From NCBI GenBank assembly GCA_015060485.1, contig SUYI01000016.1:1-36163 (forward strand): DNA of 36,163 bases, in the 5' to 3' direction. The translations under genes and the position numbers were made by a program. This DNA is from Prevotella sp. (GTDB lineage Bacteria > Bacteroidota > Bacteroidia > Bacteroidales > Bacteroidaceae). How positions within the stretch are numbered: position 1 is the first letter of the stretch; every line of letters begins with the position of its first letter. The notes beneath the pieces were generated by a model. It did not search any database, was not told the origin of the DNA, and was given only the letters and a program-made list of their open reading frames with translations. Of the stretch, positions 15,841-25,599 are shown in pieces.

Positions 15841-16935
15841 TTACTTCTCAACAACGCCAAAACGATAAATCGTCTTATGCTTATACTGCTGACCCGGGTG
15901 TAAGATGACCGAGGGGAAGTACGGCCGGTTGGGTGTGTCGGGGAAGTGTTGCGTTTCGAGACAAACGGCGCTTCTAAAGGGGAACGTTGCACCTTGAACA
16001 CCCTTGTAGCCTGAAGCGAAGTTGGCGGTGTAGAGCTGCATGCCGGGCTCAGTAGTGTAGCACTCGAGAGTACGTCCACTCTTAGGATCGGTAACACGGG
16101 CAGCAAAACTCAGTTCACCTTCTTCCTTCTTATTTAATACGTAGTTGTGGTCGAAACCGTGCCCAAACTTAATCTGCTCATGGTCTGCGTTGATGTCCTT
16201 ACCGAATGCTTTCGGTGTGCGGAAATCGAACGGTGTACCAGCCACCTTCAGAATCTCACCTGTTGGAATGGCGGTGTCGTCGGTAGGCAGATAGAAGTCA
16301 GCATTGATTTCGCAAATCTGGTCCTCAATAGTGGGAGTGGGGTCAGCAATGCCAGCCAGTGAGAAGAATGCATGGTGCGTCAGGTTGACAATAGTCTTCT
16401 TGTTGGTAGTGGCCAGATACTCAATGACCAGTTCGTTTTGGTCAGTAAAGGTAAATTCTACCGTTACGTCCAACTCGCCGGTGTATCCTTCCTCACCATA
16501 TGATGAGACGCGGTGCAGAGCCAATGAGCGAGGTCCCATCTGACGGGCATCCCATACCTTGCAGTTGAACCCCTTGTTGCCGCCGTGAAGGTGATTAGGA
16601 CCGTCGTTGAGTGCCAGCTGGTAGTCCTTGCCGTTCAGCGTGAACTGACCTTTGCAGATGCGATTGCCCCAACGACCGATAAGTGTAGACAGGTAGGGCT
16701 CCTGTCCGCTGGTAAGTTGCTGTATATTGGCATGTCCTTGTATGACGTTTGCCACGTTGCCATCCTTGTCAGGAACCATGATGGCGCAGATAGCTCCACC
16801 ATAGTTAGAGATAGCTACTTCATAACCTTTACGGTTCTTCAAAATGTAAAGATCCGTCTTCTTACCATTGATTGTGGTTTGGAAATCTTTGCGGTTCAAA
16901 CCGCACAGATTCGCTGTTTCTGTTGTGTTTGCCAT
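15841..16935 (-). CDS. galM: Galactose mutarotase (aldose 1-epimerase)
   Basis: A 364-residue enzyme interconverting alpha and beta anomers of galactose or glucose so that galactokinase can use the alpha form. Family motifs are present: LIGRWGNRICKGQFTLNG, NDGPNHLHGG (active-site His), TNKKTIVNLTHHAFFSLAG (second His), GFDHNYVLN and a late LETQHFPDTPN containing the catalytic-type Glu region. No signal peptide is seen, so it is probably cytoplasmic. It is the first gene of the galM-gluP-galK operon, with a promoter at 16970-17002 and an AAACGTTT palindrome just upstream. Confidence 0.95.
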   Translation of the reverse strand: MANTTETANLCGLNRKDFQTTINGKKTDLYILKNRKGYEVAISNYGGAICAIMVPDKDGNVANVIQGHANIQQLTSGQEPYLSTLIGRWGNRICKGQFTLNGKDYQLALNDGPNHLHGGNKGFNCKVWDARQMGPRSLALHRVSSYGEEGYTGELDVTVEFTFTDQNELVIEYLATTNKKTIVNLTHHAFFSLAGIADPTPTIEDQICEINADFYLPTDDTAIPTGEILKVAGTPFDFRTPKAFGKDINADHEQIKFGHGFDHNYVLNKKEEGELSFAARVTDPKSGRTLECYTTEPGMQLYTANFASGYKGVQGATFPFRSAVCLETQHFPDTPNRPYFPSVILHPGQQYKHKTIYRFGVVEK

Positions 16936-16969
16936 ATTGTTAACGTTTTAAGTTACTTGATTCTAAGTT

Positions 16970-17002
16970 GCAAAGTAACCGAAAAAAAACGAGAATGGCA
17001 AA
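16970..17002 (-). promoter_or_regulatory. Promoter of the galactose operon
   Basis: On the minus strand TTTG (17002-16999), a 20-bp spacer and TTACTTTGC (16978-16970), one base off TAnnTTTGC. The leader to galM is about 30 bases. Confidence 0.7.
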
Positions 17003-17010
17003 TGAAACGA

Positions 17011-17027
17011 CGTAAAAAACGTTTACG
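17011..17027. promoter_or_regulatory. Operator-like palindrome upstream of the gal promoter
   Basis: CGTAAA (17011-17016) and TTTACG (17022-17027) are inverted around a short spacer, and AAACGTTT in the middle is itself palindromic. LacI/GalR-family operators often have an AA-CG-TT core of this kind. It lies about 9 bp upstream of the -33 element. No regulator gene is nearby, so this is only a candidate. Confidence 0.3.
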
Positions 17028-17043
17028 GGAGTGTTAAAAACTG

Positions 17044-18342
17044 CTAAATACAAGTTTTGAGGAAGTCGCCAACCACATAACTGGAACCTCCTACAAATAC
17101 GAAATCGTTTTCTCCGGCCTGTTCCATAGCAGCTCTATATGCTTTATCTACAGATGAATAGCTGTTTCCGGAGAGTCCGTGATTGACTGCAAGTAAACGA
17201 ATTGACTGTTCGTTGAGAGCCCTTTTGGTTTCTGCTTTCGTAAAATAGTAAATAGCCTGCTTTGGAAGCATTTCGAGTACGCTATCGATGTCTTTGTCGT
17301 TCACCATTCCGAACACGATGTGCATCTTTTCGCACTTAACCATGGCCAGCTGACGACTTAAATACTCCCATCCGCCAACGTTATGTCCTGTGTCGCAAAC
17401 CACATGCGGCTTCTGCTGAATGGTCTGCCAACGTCCCATAAGTCCGGTATTACTGCACACTTTGTTGATGCCATTGTGCAATTCAATGCAATCGCGACCA
17501 AGGAAGTTAAGATAGCCGAGGTTCTCAATAACCTTCAGTGTATGAAGTACGGTGTTCAAATTTTTTTGCTGATAGATGCCGCCCAAATCACCATCTATTG
17601 AGCCAACATGGTGTGTCTCGTAGTGCATACCACCGTCTTCGGTGGGCTGTGCACTAACGACTTCGGGATCATCCTCTGCAAAAATGATGGGAGCATTCAT
17701 TTTCTTTGCTTTGGCTTCGAATACAGGGCGGGTCAGCGAATTATTCTCGCCAATTACTACGGGCGTACCACTTTTAATAATACCGGCCTTTTCGCTGGCA
17801 ATTTTGTCGAGCGTTTCGCCCAGGAACTGCGTGTGGTCAAAACTGATATTTGTAATGACCGAGATAATGGGATTGACGATGTTGGTGCAGTCCATGCGTC
17901 CGCCAAGTCCTACTTCAACGACAGCAATATCTACGTGTCTGTCACTGAAATATTTAAAGGCCATTGCCGTGGTTACCTCAAAGAAGGACGGGTGTAATGG
18001 CTCGAAGAAGGAACGCTCGTGCTCAATGAAGTCTACCACATAATCCTCACTGATGGGACGTCCGTTGATACGAATGCGCTCGCGGAAGTCCACAAGATGG
18101 GGTGAGGTATAGAGACCAACGGTATAGCCGCATTCCTGGAGGACAGAGGCCAGCATATGGGACACGCTGCCCTTTCCATTGGTGCCTGCCACATGAATCG
18201 TAGCAAACGACTGATGAGGATGACCAAAATGTTCGTCGAGTGCACGAGTGTTGCTAAGTCCTTCCTTATAGCCCGATGTTCCCTGACGTTCGAACATGGG
18301 CATTTGGCTATATAGGTATTCGCACGTTTCCTGATAATTCAT
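17044..18342 (-). CDS. folC: Bifunctional folylpolyglutamate synthase/dihydrofolate synthase
   Basis: A 432-residue Mur-ligase-type enzyme that adds glutamate to dihydropteroate and to folates using ATP, making and retaining the folate pool in the cytoplasm. The P-loop is VAGTNGKGSVSHMLASVLQE near residues 51-70, followed by GLYTSPHLVDFRERIRING and the central EVGLGGRMDCTNIV and SFDHTQFLGETLDKIA. VVCDTGHNVGG marks the C-terminal ligase domain. It is the last gene of the run ABC-F, grpE, dnaJ, folC, 41 bases after dnaJ; a shared transcript is plausible but not proved. Confidence 0.95.
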   Translation of the reverse strand: MNYQETCEYLYSQMPMFERQGTSGYKEGLSNTRALDEHFGHPHQSFATIHVAGTNGKGSVSHMLASVLQECGYTVGLYTSPHLVDFRERIRINGRPISEDYVVDFIEHERSFFEPLHPSFFEVTTAMAFKYFSDRHVDIAVVEVGLGGRMDCTNIVNPIISVITNISFDHTQFLGETLDKIASEKAGIIKSGTPVVIGENNSLTRPVFEAKAKKMNAPIIFAEDDPEVVSAQPTEDGGMHYETHHVGSIDGDLGGIYQQKNLNTVLHTLKVIENLGYLNFLGRDCIELHNGINKVCSNTGLMGRWQTIQQKPHVVCDTGHNVGGWEYLSRQLAMVKCEKMHIVFGMVNDKDIDSVLEMLPKQAIYYFTKAETKRALNEQSIRLLAVNHGLSGNSYSSVDKAYRAAMEQAGENDFVFVGGSSYVVGDFLKTCI

Positions 18343-18383
18343 GTAGTGATGCCGTTATTCTGATATTTCGACAATCCTCGAAA

Positions 18384-19538
18384 CTAACTGAAGTAATTCT
18401 TGAATTTCTGGAAGATACTTTTTTTAGTGGCAGCATCGCCCTTGAAGTTGTCGCTTTGGCGGAATCGCTCAATGGCCTGTTTCTCTTCGCTCGTCAATGT
18501 TTTTGGAACATATACGCTGACATTGACCACCAAGTCACCGTTGCCGCGTCCATAGCCTTGTACGGCGGGAAGTCCCTTACCACGCAGGCGAAGTGTCTTA
18601 CCAGGTTGCGTACCAGATTCCATTTTAACCTTTAGGCGTGTTCCTTCAATGGTTGGAATCTCCACGTCACCACCAAGGGCTGCTGTCGGAAAATCGAGCA
18701 GCAAGTTGTATATCAAGTTGTTATCATCACGAATAAAGGTGTCGTTAGGTTCTTCTTCGACAAATACCTGGATGTCGCCATTGATTCCATTGCGCAATCC
18801 GGCATTGCCCTTGCCGGGCACATTCACAATCATACCTTCGGCCACACCGGCGGGAATCTTAATCTCAATAACCTCTTCGCCTTTCTCAATACCAGTTCCA
18901 TGACACTGGCGACACTTGTTCTTGATAACTGTACCTGCACCGTCGCATGTAGGACAGACCCCTTGTGTCTGCATCATGCCGAAGATGCTTTGGGTCGTGT
19001 GAGTGATTACTCCAGAACCATGACATGTAGGACACTTCTCGGTGGCTGATCCGTCCTCGGAACCTGTACCATGACAATGAGAACAAGCCACATCCTTGCG
19101 AACCTTGAATTTCTTGGTGACGCCGTGTGCTATCTCCTGCAATGATAGACGGACTTTTAGACGAAGGTCACTTCCGCGATGTACCTGTGGTCCGCGCTTC
19201 GTGCCTCCAAAGCCGCCGAATCCGGCATGACCTCCAAAAATGTCGCCGAACATCGAGAAGATGTCATCCATATTCATCGACGTTCCACCAAATGGATTGA
19301 AGCCGTTTCCACCAGGAGCGTTAAAGCCAAATGTGTCGTACTGTTGACGCTTCTGTGGGTCATGCAATACGTCGTAGGCTTCGGCAGCCTCCTTGAATTT
19401 CTCTTCAGCCTCCTTGTTGCCGGGATTACGATCCGGATGATATTTGATGGCGATAGTTCGGTACGCCTTCTTGATTTGGTCTTCTGTAGCGTTCTTGTCT
19501 ACGCCAAGTACCTCATAGTAGTCTCTTTTCTGTGCCAT
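18384..19538 (-). CDS. dnaJ: Chaperone DnaJ (Hsp40)
   Basis: A 384-residue co-chaperone that delivers unfolded proteins to DnaK and stimulates its ATPase. The J domain at residues 5-70 has His34-Pro35-Asp36 (KYHPDRNPG). A Gly/Phe-rich linker follows ([26 protein letters not shown]). The zinc domain has four CxxCxGxG modules: [32 protein letters not shown]. Two beta-sandwich substrate domains come last, so it is a complete type I DnaJ. It lies directly after grpE, a common pairing; dnaK is not in the window. The leader from grpE is a heptamer array. Confidence 0.98.
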   Translation of the reverse strand: MAQKRDYYEVLGVDKNATEDQIKKAYRTIAIKYHPDRNPGNKEAEEKFKEAAEAYDVLHDPQKRQQYDTFGFNAPGGNGFNPFGGTSMNMDDIFSMFGDIFGGHAGFGGFGGTKRGPQVHRGSDLRLKVRLSLQEIAHGVTKKFKVRKDVACSHCHGTGSEDGSATEKCPTCHGSGVITHTTQSIFGMMQTQGVCPTCDGAGTVIKNKCRQCHGTGIEKGEEVIEIKIPAGVAEGMIVNVPGKGNAGLRNGINGDIQVFVEEEPNDTFIRDDNNLIYNLLLDFPTAALGGDVEIPTIEGTRLKVKMESGTQPGKTLRLRGKGLPAVQGYGRGNGDLVVNVSVYVPKTLTSEEKQAIERFRQSDNFKGDAATKKSIFQKFKNYFS

Positions 19539-19543
19539 TGACT

Positions 19544-19578
19544 TCTTACCTCTTACTTCTAACCTCTAACATCTTATT
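19544..19578. repeat. Heptanucleotide array between grpE and dnaJ
   Basis: Plus-strand units TCTTACC, TCTTACT, TCTAACC, TCTAACA, TCTTATT. The last unit includes the grpE stop codon. On the coding strand the units are purine-rich (GGTAAGA) and lead straight to the dnaJ ATG. Confidence 0.8.
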
Positions 19579-20167
19579 GTCCTACTGCCACTTTGGCATG
19601 ACGGATGACTTTGTCGTTCAGCTGATATCCGGTCTGCAGACAGTCAATAACCTTGCCTTTCTTGTCATCGCCCATACCTGGAACCATGGCAACAGCTTCG
19701 TGCATATCTGTATCGAAGTCTGCGCCGTCAGTGTCTATCTTCTTGACTCCCAAGCTTTCCAGAACCTTCATCATCTTATTATAGATGAGTTCCATACCTT
19801 CGCGGAGAACGGCGGGGTCATCAGTCTTTTCACCGTTTGTCAGTGCGCGTTCCATATCGTCAATGACGGGCAGAATGGCGCTGACGGCTTTCTCGCCACC
19901 ATTCAGAATCAGCTCAGCTTTTTCCTTCAGTGTGCGCTTACGGTAGTTGTCGAACTCTGCAGTTTTATATAGAATCTGTGTTTTCAGTTGCTCAATCTGT
20001 TCCTGAGCAACCTCCAGCGGATCTTTCTCTTCAGCAGGTTCAGCATTTTCGGTGTTTTCACTGCCTTCAGTGTTTTCAGAATCTTCTGAGTGCTCAGAAT
20101 TATCGGAATTCTCCTGATTTTCAAGGATTTCTTCCTCTCCCATGTTTATCTTTTCTTCTTCTGTCAT
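19574..20167 (-). CDS. grpE: Nucleotide exchange factor GrpE
   Basis: A GrpE of 197 residues if started at ATG 20167 (MTEEEKINMGEEE). It releases ADP from DnaK. The acidic N-terminus has a three-residue rhythm (ENSDNSEHSEDSENTEGSEN). A long coiled coil follows (EEKDPLEVAQEQIEQLKTQI), then FDNYRKRTLKEK and the C-terminal beta domain with DTDMHEAVAMVPG and GYQLNDKVIRHAKVAV. An alternative ATG at 20245 overlaps the ABC-F stop as ATGA and would add 26 basic residues ([14 protein letters not shown]). I prefer the inner start because GrpE proteins usually open with an acidic tail and AAAAAGG lies upstream of it. Confidence 0.95.
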   Translation of the reverse strand: MTEEEKINMGEEEILENQENSDNSEHSEDSENTEGSENTENAEPAEEKDPLEVAQEQIEQLKTQILYKTAEFDNYRKRTLKEKAELILNGGEKAVSAILPVIDDMERALTNGEKTDDPAVLREGMELIYNKMMKVLESLGVKKIDTDGADFDTDMHEAVAMVPGMGDDKKGKVIDCLQTGYQLNDKVIRHAKVAVGQ

Positions 20168-20241
20168 AGTTGTAACCTTTTTCTTTTTATGGAGTCTGCA
20201 TGCAAATTCCGTGCCAATTCTTACGAATCGTTGTTTCCCTA

Positions 20242-21867
<1,626 letters not shown>

Positions 21868-21886
21868 TTATTTATTATTAGCGGCT

Positions 21887-21919
21887 GCAAAGGTACAAAT
21901 AAAAAATGAGCTGACCAAA
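21887..21919 (-). promoter_or_regulatory. Promoter of the ABC-F gene
   Basis: On the minus strand TTTG (21919-21916), a 20-bp spacer and TACCTTTGC (21895-21887): full consensus, 31 bases before the start at 21855. Confidence 0.85.
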
Positions 21920-21963
21920 CCCCAGCACACTTTTTATCAGTTTCTAAAAAAGTTATAGAATTG

Positions 21964-21996
21964 TTTGGTTATTCCGAAGAAATTTCGTACCTTTGC
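21964..21996 (+). promoter_or_regulatory. Promoter of rpsP
   Basis: TTTG (21964-21967), a 20-bp spacer and TACCTTTGC (21988-21996): full consensus. The leader of about 60 bases to the ATG at 22062 is A-rich and has no SD site. Confidence 0.85.
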
Positions 21997-22061
21997 AGCC
22001 GCTTTTACGAGATAAGAGCACGAAATTCAATTATTTAACAACAAAATTACTTTTAAAAACA

Positions 22062-22637
22062 ATGGCAACAAAAATCAGATTGCAGCGCGGCGGACGTAAG
22101 AGCTATGCTTTCTACCGCATCGTTATCGCTGACGCTCGTGCACCACGTGATGGTCGTTTCACTGAAAAGATTGGTACTTACAATCCTAACACCAATCCTG
22201 CCACAGTTGACCTGAATTTCGAGCGTGCACTGTACTGGGTAGAGACTGGTGCTCAGCCCACTGACACTGTACGTAACATCCTGAGTCGTGAGGGCGTTTA
22301 CCTGATGAAGCACCTGAAAGGTGGTGTGAAGAAGGGCGCTTTCGATGAGGCTACCGCACAGAAGAAGTTCGACGCCTGGAAGGCAGACAAGCAGAACGGT
22401 CTGAACAAGATCGCTGAGGCAGATGCTAAGGCAAAGAAGGACGCTGCTGCTAAGGAGCTGGCTCAGGAGAAGAAGTTGAACGAAGAGATTGCTAAGAAAG
22501 TTGCAGAGAAAAAAGCTGCCGCCGAGGCTGCTAAGGCTGAGGAAGAAGCTGCAAAGGCTGCAGAGGCCGCTGCTGCTGAGACTCCCGCTGAGGATGCTCC
22601 TGCTGAAGCACCCGCTGAAGCTCCTGCTGCTGAGTAA
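22062..22637 (+). CDS. rpsP: 30S ribosomal protein bS16 with a long Ala/Lys/Glu tail
   Basis: A 191-residue protein of the small ribosomal subunit. The conserved core is residues 1 to about 85 ([48 protein letters not shown]), beyond which the E. coli protein (about 82 residues) ends. Residues about 105-165 are a highly charged, probably helical stretch ([20 protein letters not shown]), and the end is a run of PAEA-like repeats. ATG 22062 is chosen because it gives the family N-terminus; the open frame upstream is leader. The gene stands alone between a strong promoter and a terminator and is not linked to rimM or trmD. Confidence 0.97.
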   Translation: MATKIRLQRGGRKSYAFYRIVIADARAPRDGRFTEKIGTYNPNTNPATVDLNFERALYWVETGAQPTDTVRNILSREGVYLMKHLKGGVKKGAFDEATAQKKFDAWKADKQNGLNKIAEADAKAKKDAAAKELAQEKKLNEEIAKKVAEKKAAAEAAKAEEEAAKAAEAAAAETPAEDAPAEAPAEAPAAE

Positions 22638-22663
22638 GCACAATTCGTATCCGAAAAGAATAA

Positions 22664-22696
22664 AAGCCAGAAAGTATTAAGCTTTCTGGCTTTTTT
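22664..22696. terminator. rpsP terminator overlapping the convergent glycosyltransferase stop
   Basis: AAGCCAGAAAG (22664-22674) pairs perfectly with CTTTCTGGCTT (22682-22692), followed by a T run on the plus strand. The stop codon of the minus-strand glycosyltransferase falls in the loop. Confidence 0.9.
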
Positions 22697-23780
22697 CGTT
22701 ATAGAATTCTTCGTATTCCTTGGTTACCTTCATATATTCGTGATGTTTCTGGATGTATGCAATGCTCTGGTGTTTCAGTTCCGGAATGTGCTCAGGGTAC
22801 AGCACCAACTGTTCAAGTTCGTGGTAGACACTCTCGTAGTTGGGCTCGACGTTGACAATAGGTCGCAAATTTTTCTCTCCTAATATTTCGTAGTTCTCGG
22901 GCTCGCCACCCCCCACGACGATTATTCCTTTCGACATGGCCAGCAGGGCATTCATAGCTGGTGTGTAACTATATAGCTGGTCGAGGATTACGTCGCTGCT
23001 GTCGAGCATCTGTTCGTATTGTGCAAATGGTATGCCGTTGGCCACCTTCAGGTCTACCTGTTCCGGATATTTTGCAGCAATGTTTTCGGCAGCCTTCAGC
23101 ATTACATCGGTTCCCTTGTATGCACTGCGCTTTTTACTGATACCTACAAACAATTTCAGTTTGTCATGTGGCTCAGCGATACGATTGTCGTCTGGCATTT
23201 TGATAGGGTAGGGAATGAAGCGAGTCTTGTTGGGATAGTGCGGCTCGTAACAAACGTGATATTCATAGAGACCAGTAATGATACCGTTGCAGTCTTCAGC
23301 AATCAACTTGTTTAGCTGCTCCTTAGCAGTCCCCAACCAGTCGCGGCGTTCTGTCAATGCCGCTTTGTCAGTGCGTAACTGACTACCGAAATTGAAATCG
23401 CTATACCGCAAAGGCTTCCGTTCGATACACTCGTGTACCCAGTAGTAGTCCATTCCGAAGGCTCCTAAGAACACATTTTTGTTGTGATTTCGCAGATAGT
23501 TATAGAAAAAGAATAACCGCTCAGCCTTGAGTTCGAAGAACATCGGATTGATGAGTTGCACTACATCGTAGCCACGAAGTTTGGGCAGTAATGTGTAGAG
23601 CTTGACCAAGAGTGAAGCGCCCCCGAATTTTCCTGATGCCCTTGACACATCGATGTCGCGTGGATAATTCTTCCACCCGTCGCCATCGGAGACGACAGTC
23701 ACTTCGTGTCCTATCGCACGGAGGCCTTCGGCCAGTGTCGCATGTACGTTGCTGTATTCGCCTATGAGCAGTATCTTCAT
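22677..23780 (-). CDS. Glycosyltransferase, GT4-like
   Basis: A 367-residue probable GT-B glycosyltransferase for a surface polysaccharide. It begins MKILLIGEYSNVHATLAEGL with the nucleotide-fold glycine region GLRAIGHEVTVVSDGDGW. A C-terminal Rossmann half follows with KLKLFVGISKKRSAYKGTDV, DSSDVILDQLYSYTPAMNAL and the sugar-nucleotide motif GKIIVVGGGEPENYEILG-like region. Donor and acceptor cannot be predicted. ATG 23780 overlaps the upstream GT2 stop as ATGA. A longer frame to 23858 exists but would add 26 residues unlike the family. Its C-terminal codons lie in the rpsP terminator hairpin. Confidence 0.85.
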   Translation of the reverse strand: MKILLIGEYSNVHATLAEGLRAIGHEVTVVSDGDGWKNYPRDIDVSRASGKFGGASLLVKLYTLLPKLRGYDVVQLINPMFFELKAERLFFFYNYLRNHNKNVFLGAFGMDYYWVHECIERKPLRYSDFNFGSQLRTDKAALTERRDWLGTAKEQLNKLIAEDCNGIITGLYEYHVCYEPHYPNKTRFIPYPIKMPDDNRIAEPHDKLKLFVGISKKRSAYKGTDVMLKAAENIAAKYPEQVDLKVANGIPFAQYEQMLDSSDVILDQLYSYTPAMNALLAMSKGIIVVGGGEPENYEILGEKNLRPIVNVEPNYESVYHELEQLVLYPEHIPELKHQSIAYIQKHHEYMKVTKEYEEFYNEKSQKA

Positions 23781-24772
23781 CTTTCGCGTTTTAACAAGGG
23801 TAGTGTACGCAGCAATATGGCACGTCCTAACCGGTGGTTGCTCATCTGGCGGAACCACTTATACTTTTGCGAGTAGTCACGGTCGGGTAGTGGAAAAAGT
23901 CCGTCATTGCGCAATTCCGTAATGCATTGCTCAAGCGCTTGGCTAGAACGCTTTAGGATGATGTTCTGATAGATGTAGTCCATCGTCAGTTGGGCGATGC
24001 GGCGCTGCATAGCCAGACGTTCGCTCCTGGGGACGCGGTCGCAGATCATGTACAGTCTTTTGATGACTCCCCTGATGTCGCTGAGTCGTTTGTCTATGCT
24101 TTCGTTGTCAGCTTGTGTAGTGATGCTTCCGCTATGTTTGTAATAATAATATGCTTTGGCATTGGTTACACAAAGCCGTTCTGCGCGGATCAGCAATTGG
24201 GGCGTAAACTCTTCATCTTCGTGCCAGATGTCAGGGGTAAAGCGTAAGTCGCTCAGAACCGTCCGCTGGAACAAATAGCAACAAGCAGTTCCATGAATAT
24301 TGTTTTTCAACATATACTCTGTTCCACTGACAATTGGCTGGTCACTGAACGACTGTTGGTTAGCGGTGTTGTCTGAAAAATCGAACATCACCATATCTAT
24401 GTCCGAATTCGTGCAGATGATGTCCAGACAATGGTTATAGGGTGTTGCAACCAAATAATCGTCGGCGTCAACGAATTGAAGGTATTTGCCCGTAGCAGTT
24501 TCGATGCCTTTGTTGCGGGCAACGCTGAGTCCTCCGTTGGGTTGACGTATGTAAATAATCTTGTCGCCATACTGCATCAGACTGTTCATAGGACTAACCT
24601 CAGAACCATCGTCGATAATCAGTATCTCACGCTCTTCACATTTCAGCGACAAAGCCAGGATGCTGTCGATACACTTACACAGCATCTGTACAGGAAGGTT
24701 GTAGAAGGTAACGATAAAAGTTACCAGCGGTTGGGCTTCTTGATGTGATGTACGAAGTGGATTATTTTGCAT
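23777..24772 (-). CDS. GT2-family glycosyltransferase (2)
   Basis: A 331-residue GT-A glycosyltransferase. TFIVTFYNLPVQMLCKCIDS opens the nucleotide-binding fold and ILIIDDGSEVSP carries the donor-binding acidic pair. GGLSVARNKGIETATGKYLQ and FVDADDY give the DxD metal site near residue 105; the C-terminal part is variable and ends basic. It adds a sugar to a polysaccharide or lipid-linked acceptor of unknown kind. Its ATG is 52 bases inside the end of the previous GT2 gene, and no later ATG, GTG or TTG would keep the fold, so the long overlap is probably real. Confidence 0.88.
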   Translation of the reverse strand: MQNNPLRTSHQEAQPLVTFIVTFYNLPVQMLCKCIDSILALSLKCEEREILIIDDGSEVSPMNSLMQYGDKIIYIRQPNGGLSVARNKGIETATGKYLQFVDADDYLVATPYNHCLDIICTNSDIDMVMFDFSDNTANQQSFSDQPIVSGTEYMLKNNIHGTACCYLFQRTVLSDLRFTPDIWHEDEEFTPQLLIRAERLCVTNAKAYYYYKHSGSITTQADNESIDKRLSDIRGVIKRLYMICDRVPRSERLAMQRRIAQLTMDYIYQNIILKRSSQALEQCITELRNDGLFPLPDRDYSQKYKWFRQMSNHRLGRAILLRTLPLLKRER

Positions 24773-25596
24773 AATTGTTTGATTCCAAATGAGTTATTTA
24801 TGATTGCCTTAAGTTTGTCTGTGCCCATAAATTTCGTAGTGTCGACTTTCCTTGGCGTGAGTCTCGGCGGATCTCCTGTTTGTTCACAGACATCAATTTG
24901 TATGTTCAGCAGATGCAGATAATAGGTATCGTCCATAGGCATGCCGTTAGTCAGGTGGGCCTCCAGCAGTTGACGTAGCTGCTGACCTGTGGCTGTGGCG
25001 GTAATGCCTTGCTCGTTCCAACAGTAATGATAGAAACCTTTCGAGGTGGTCTTAACCTTTCGTGCCTTCTTGAGCAACACGGGCAGGGTGTAGGCATCCT
25101 CAAAAACCTTGCCCTTGGGGTAGCGCACCTGTTTGAACAATGAGCTGCGGTAAATTTTGTTGCACGCATAGGTGTGCAGATAGGCCTGTCCTTTTAGCCA
25201 GTATTCGTTCATTTCCGTGTATGTATAGTCTGGCAGGGCGAGCCTGTCTATGATGCCATATTCCACGATGTCCGCATCGTCGATCTCAGTGAGCAGTGGT
25301 GCCAGTGTATTTGCCTCAAGATAGTCGTCAGAATCGACAAAGGTCAGGTATTCTCCCTTTGCCACTTCAATACCGCTATTTCGTGCTTCGCTGAGTCCTC
25401 CATTCTCTTGGTGAATTACTCTGATACGTTCATCTTTTTCAGCCCATCGGTCACACATGGCCGGACATTGGTCTGGTGAACCGTCGTCAACAAGAATTAC
25501 TTCCATGTCGTCCACATGTTGGCTGAGAACACTCTCTATACAGCGGTCGAGAGAGTCTTCTACGCGGTAAACGGGTATGATGACGGACAGTTTCAC
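24721..25596 (-). CDS. GT2-family glycosyltransferase (1), GTG start
   Basis: A 291-residue GT-A glycosyltransferase beginning MKLSVIIPVYRVEDSLDRCI, with EVILVDDGSPDQCP, GGLSEARNSGIEVAKGEYLT and FVDSDDY (DxD). The start must be the GTG at 25596: the codon directly before it is an in-frame TGA, and the next ATG would remove the first beta strand. It is the first gene of a three-glycosyltransferase operon, divergent from a flippase, which suggests assembly of an O-antigen- or capsule-like glycan. The promoter's -7 element ends 4 bases upstream, so the mRNA is probably leaderless. Confidence 0.88.
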   Translation of the reverse strand: MKLSVIIPVYRVEDSLDRCIESVLSQHVDDMEVILVDDGSPDQCPAMCDRWAEKDERIRVIHQENGGLSEARNSGIEVAKGEYLTFVDSDDYLEANTLAPLLTEIDDADIVEYGIIDRLALPDYTYTEMNEYWLKGQAYLHTYACNKIYRSSLFKQVRYPKGKVFEDAYTLPVLLKKARKVKTTSKGFYHYCWNEQGITATATGQQLRQLLEAHLTNGMPMDDTYYLHLLNIQIDVCEQTGDPPRLTPRKVDTTKFMGTDKLKAIINNSFGIKQLCKIIHFVHHIKKPNRW

Positions 25597-25599
25597 TCA

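Larger units (their letters stand above)
21881..22002. repeat. 16-bp perfect inverted repeat formed by two divergent promoters
   Basis: GCGGCTGCAAAGGTAC (21881-21896) and GTACCTTTGCAGCCGC (21987-22002) are exact reverse complements separated by 90 bp. Each holds the -7 element and the first transcribed bases of one divergent gene (ABC-F or rpsP). Confidence 0.9.

Noticed and set aside
18366..18383. TTTCGA/TCGAAA hairpin between dnaJ and folC
   Set aside because: Only a 6-bp stem and no T run on the transcribed strand, so not supported as a terminator.
21881..22002. Invertible promoter between the 16-bp inverted repeats
   Set aside because: Each arm is itself the -7 of a housekeeping gene, so inversion would give back almost the same arrangement. 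Shared promoter sequence is the simpler explanation.
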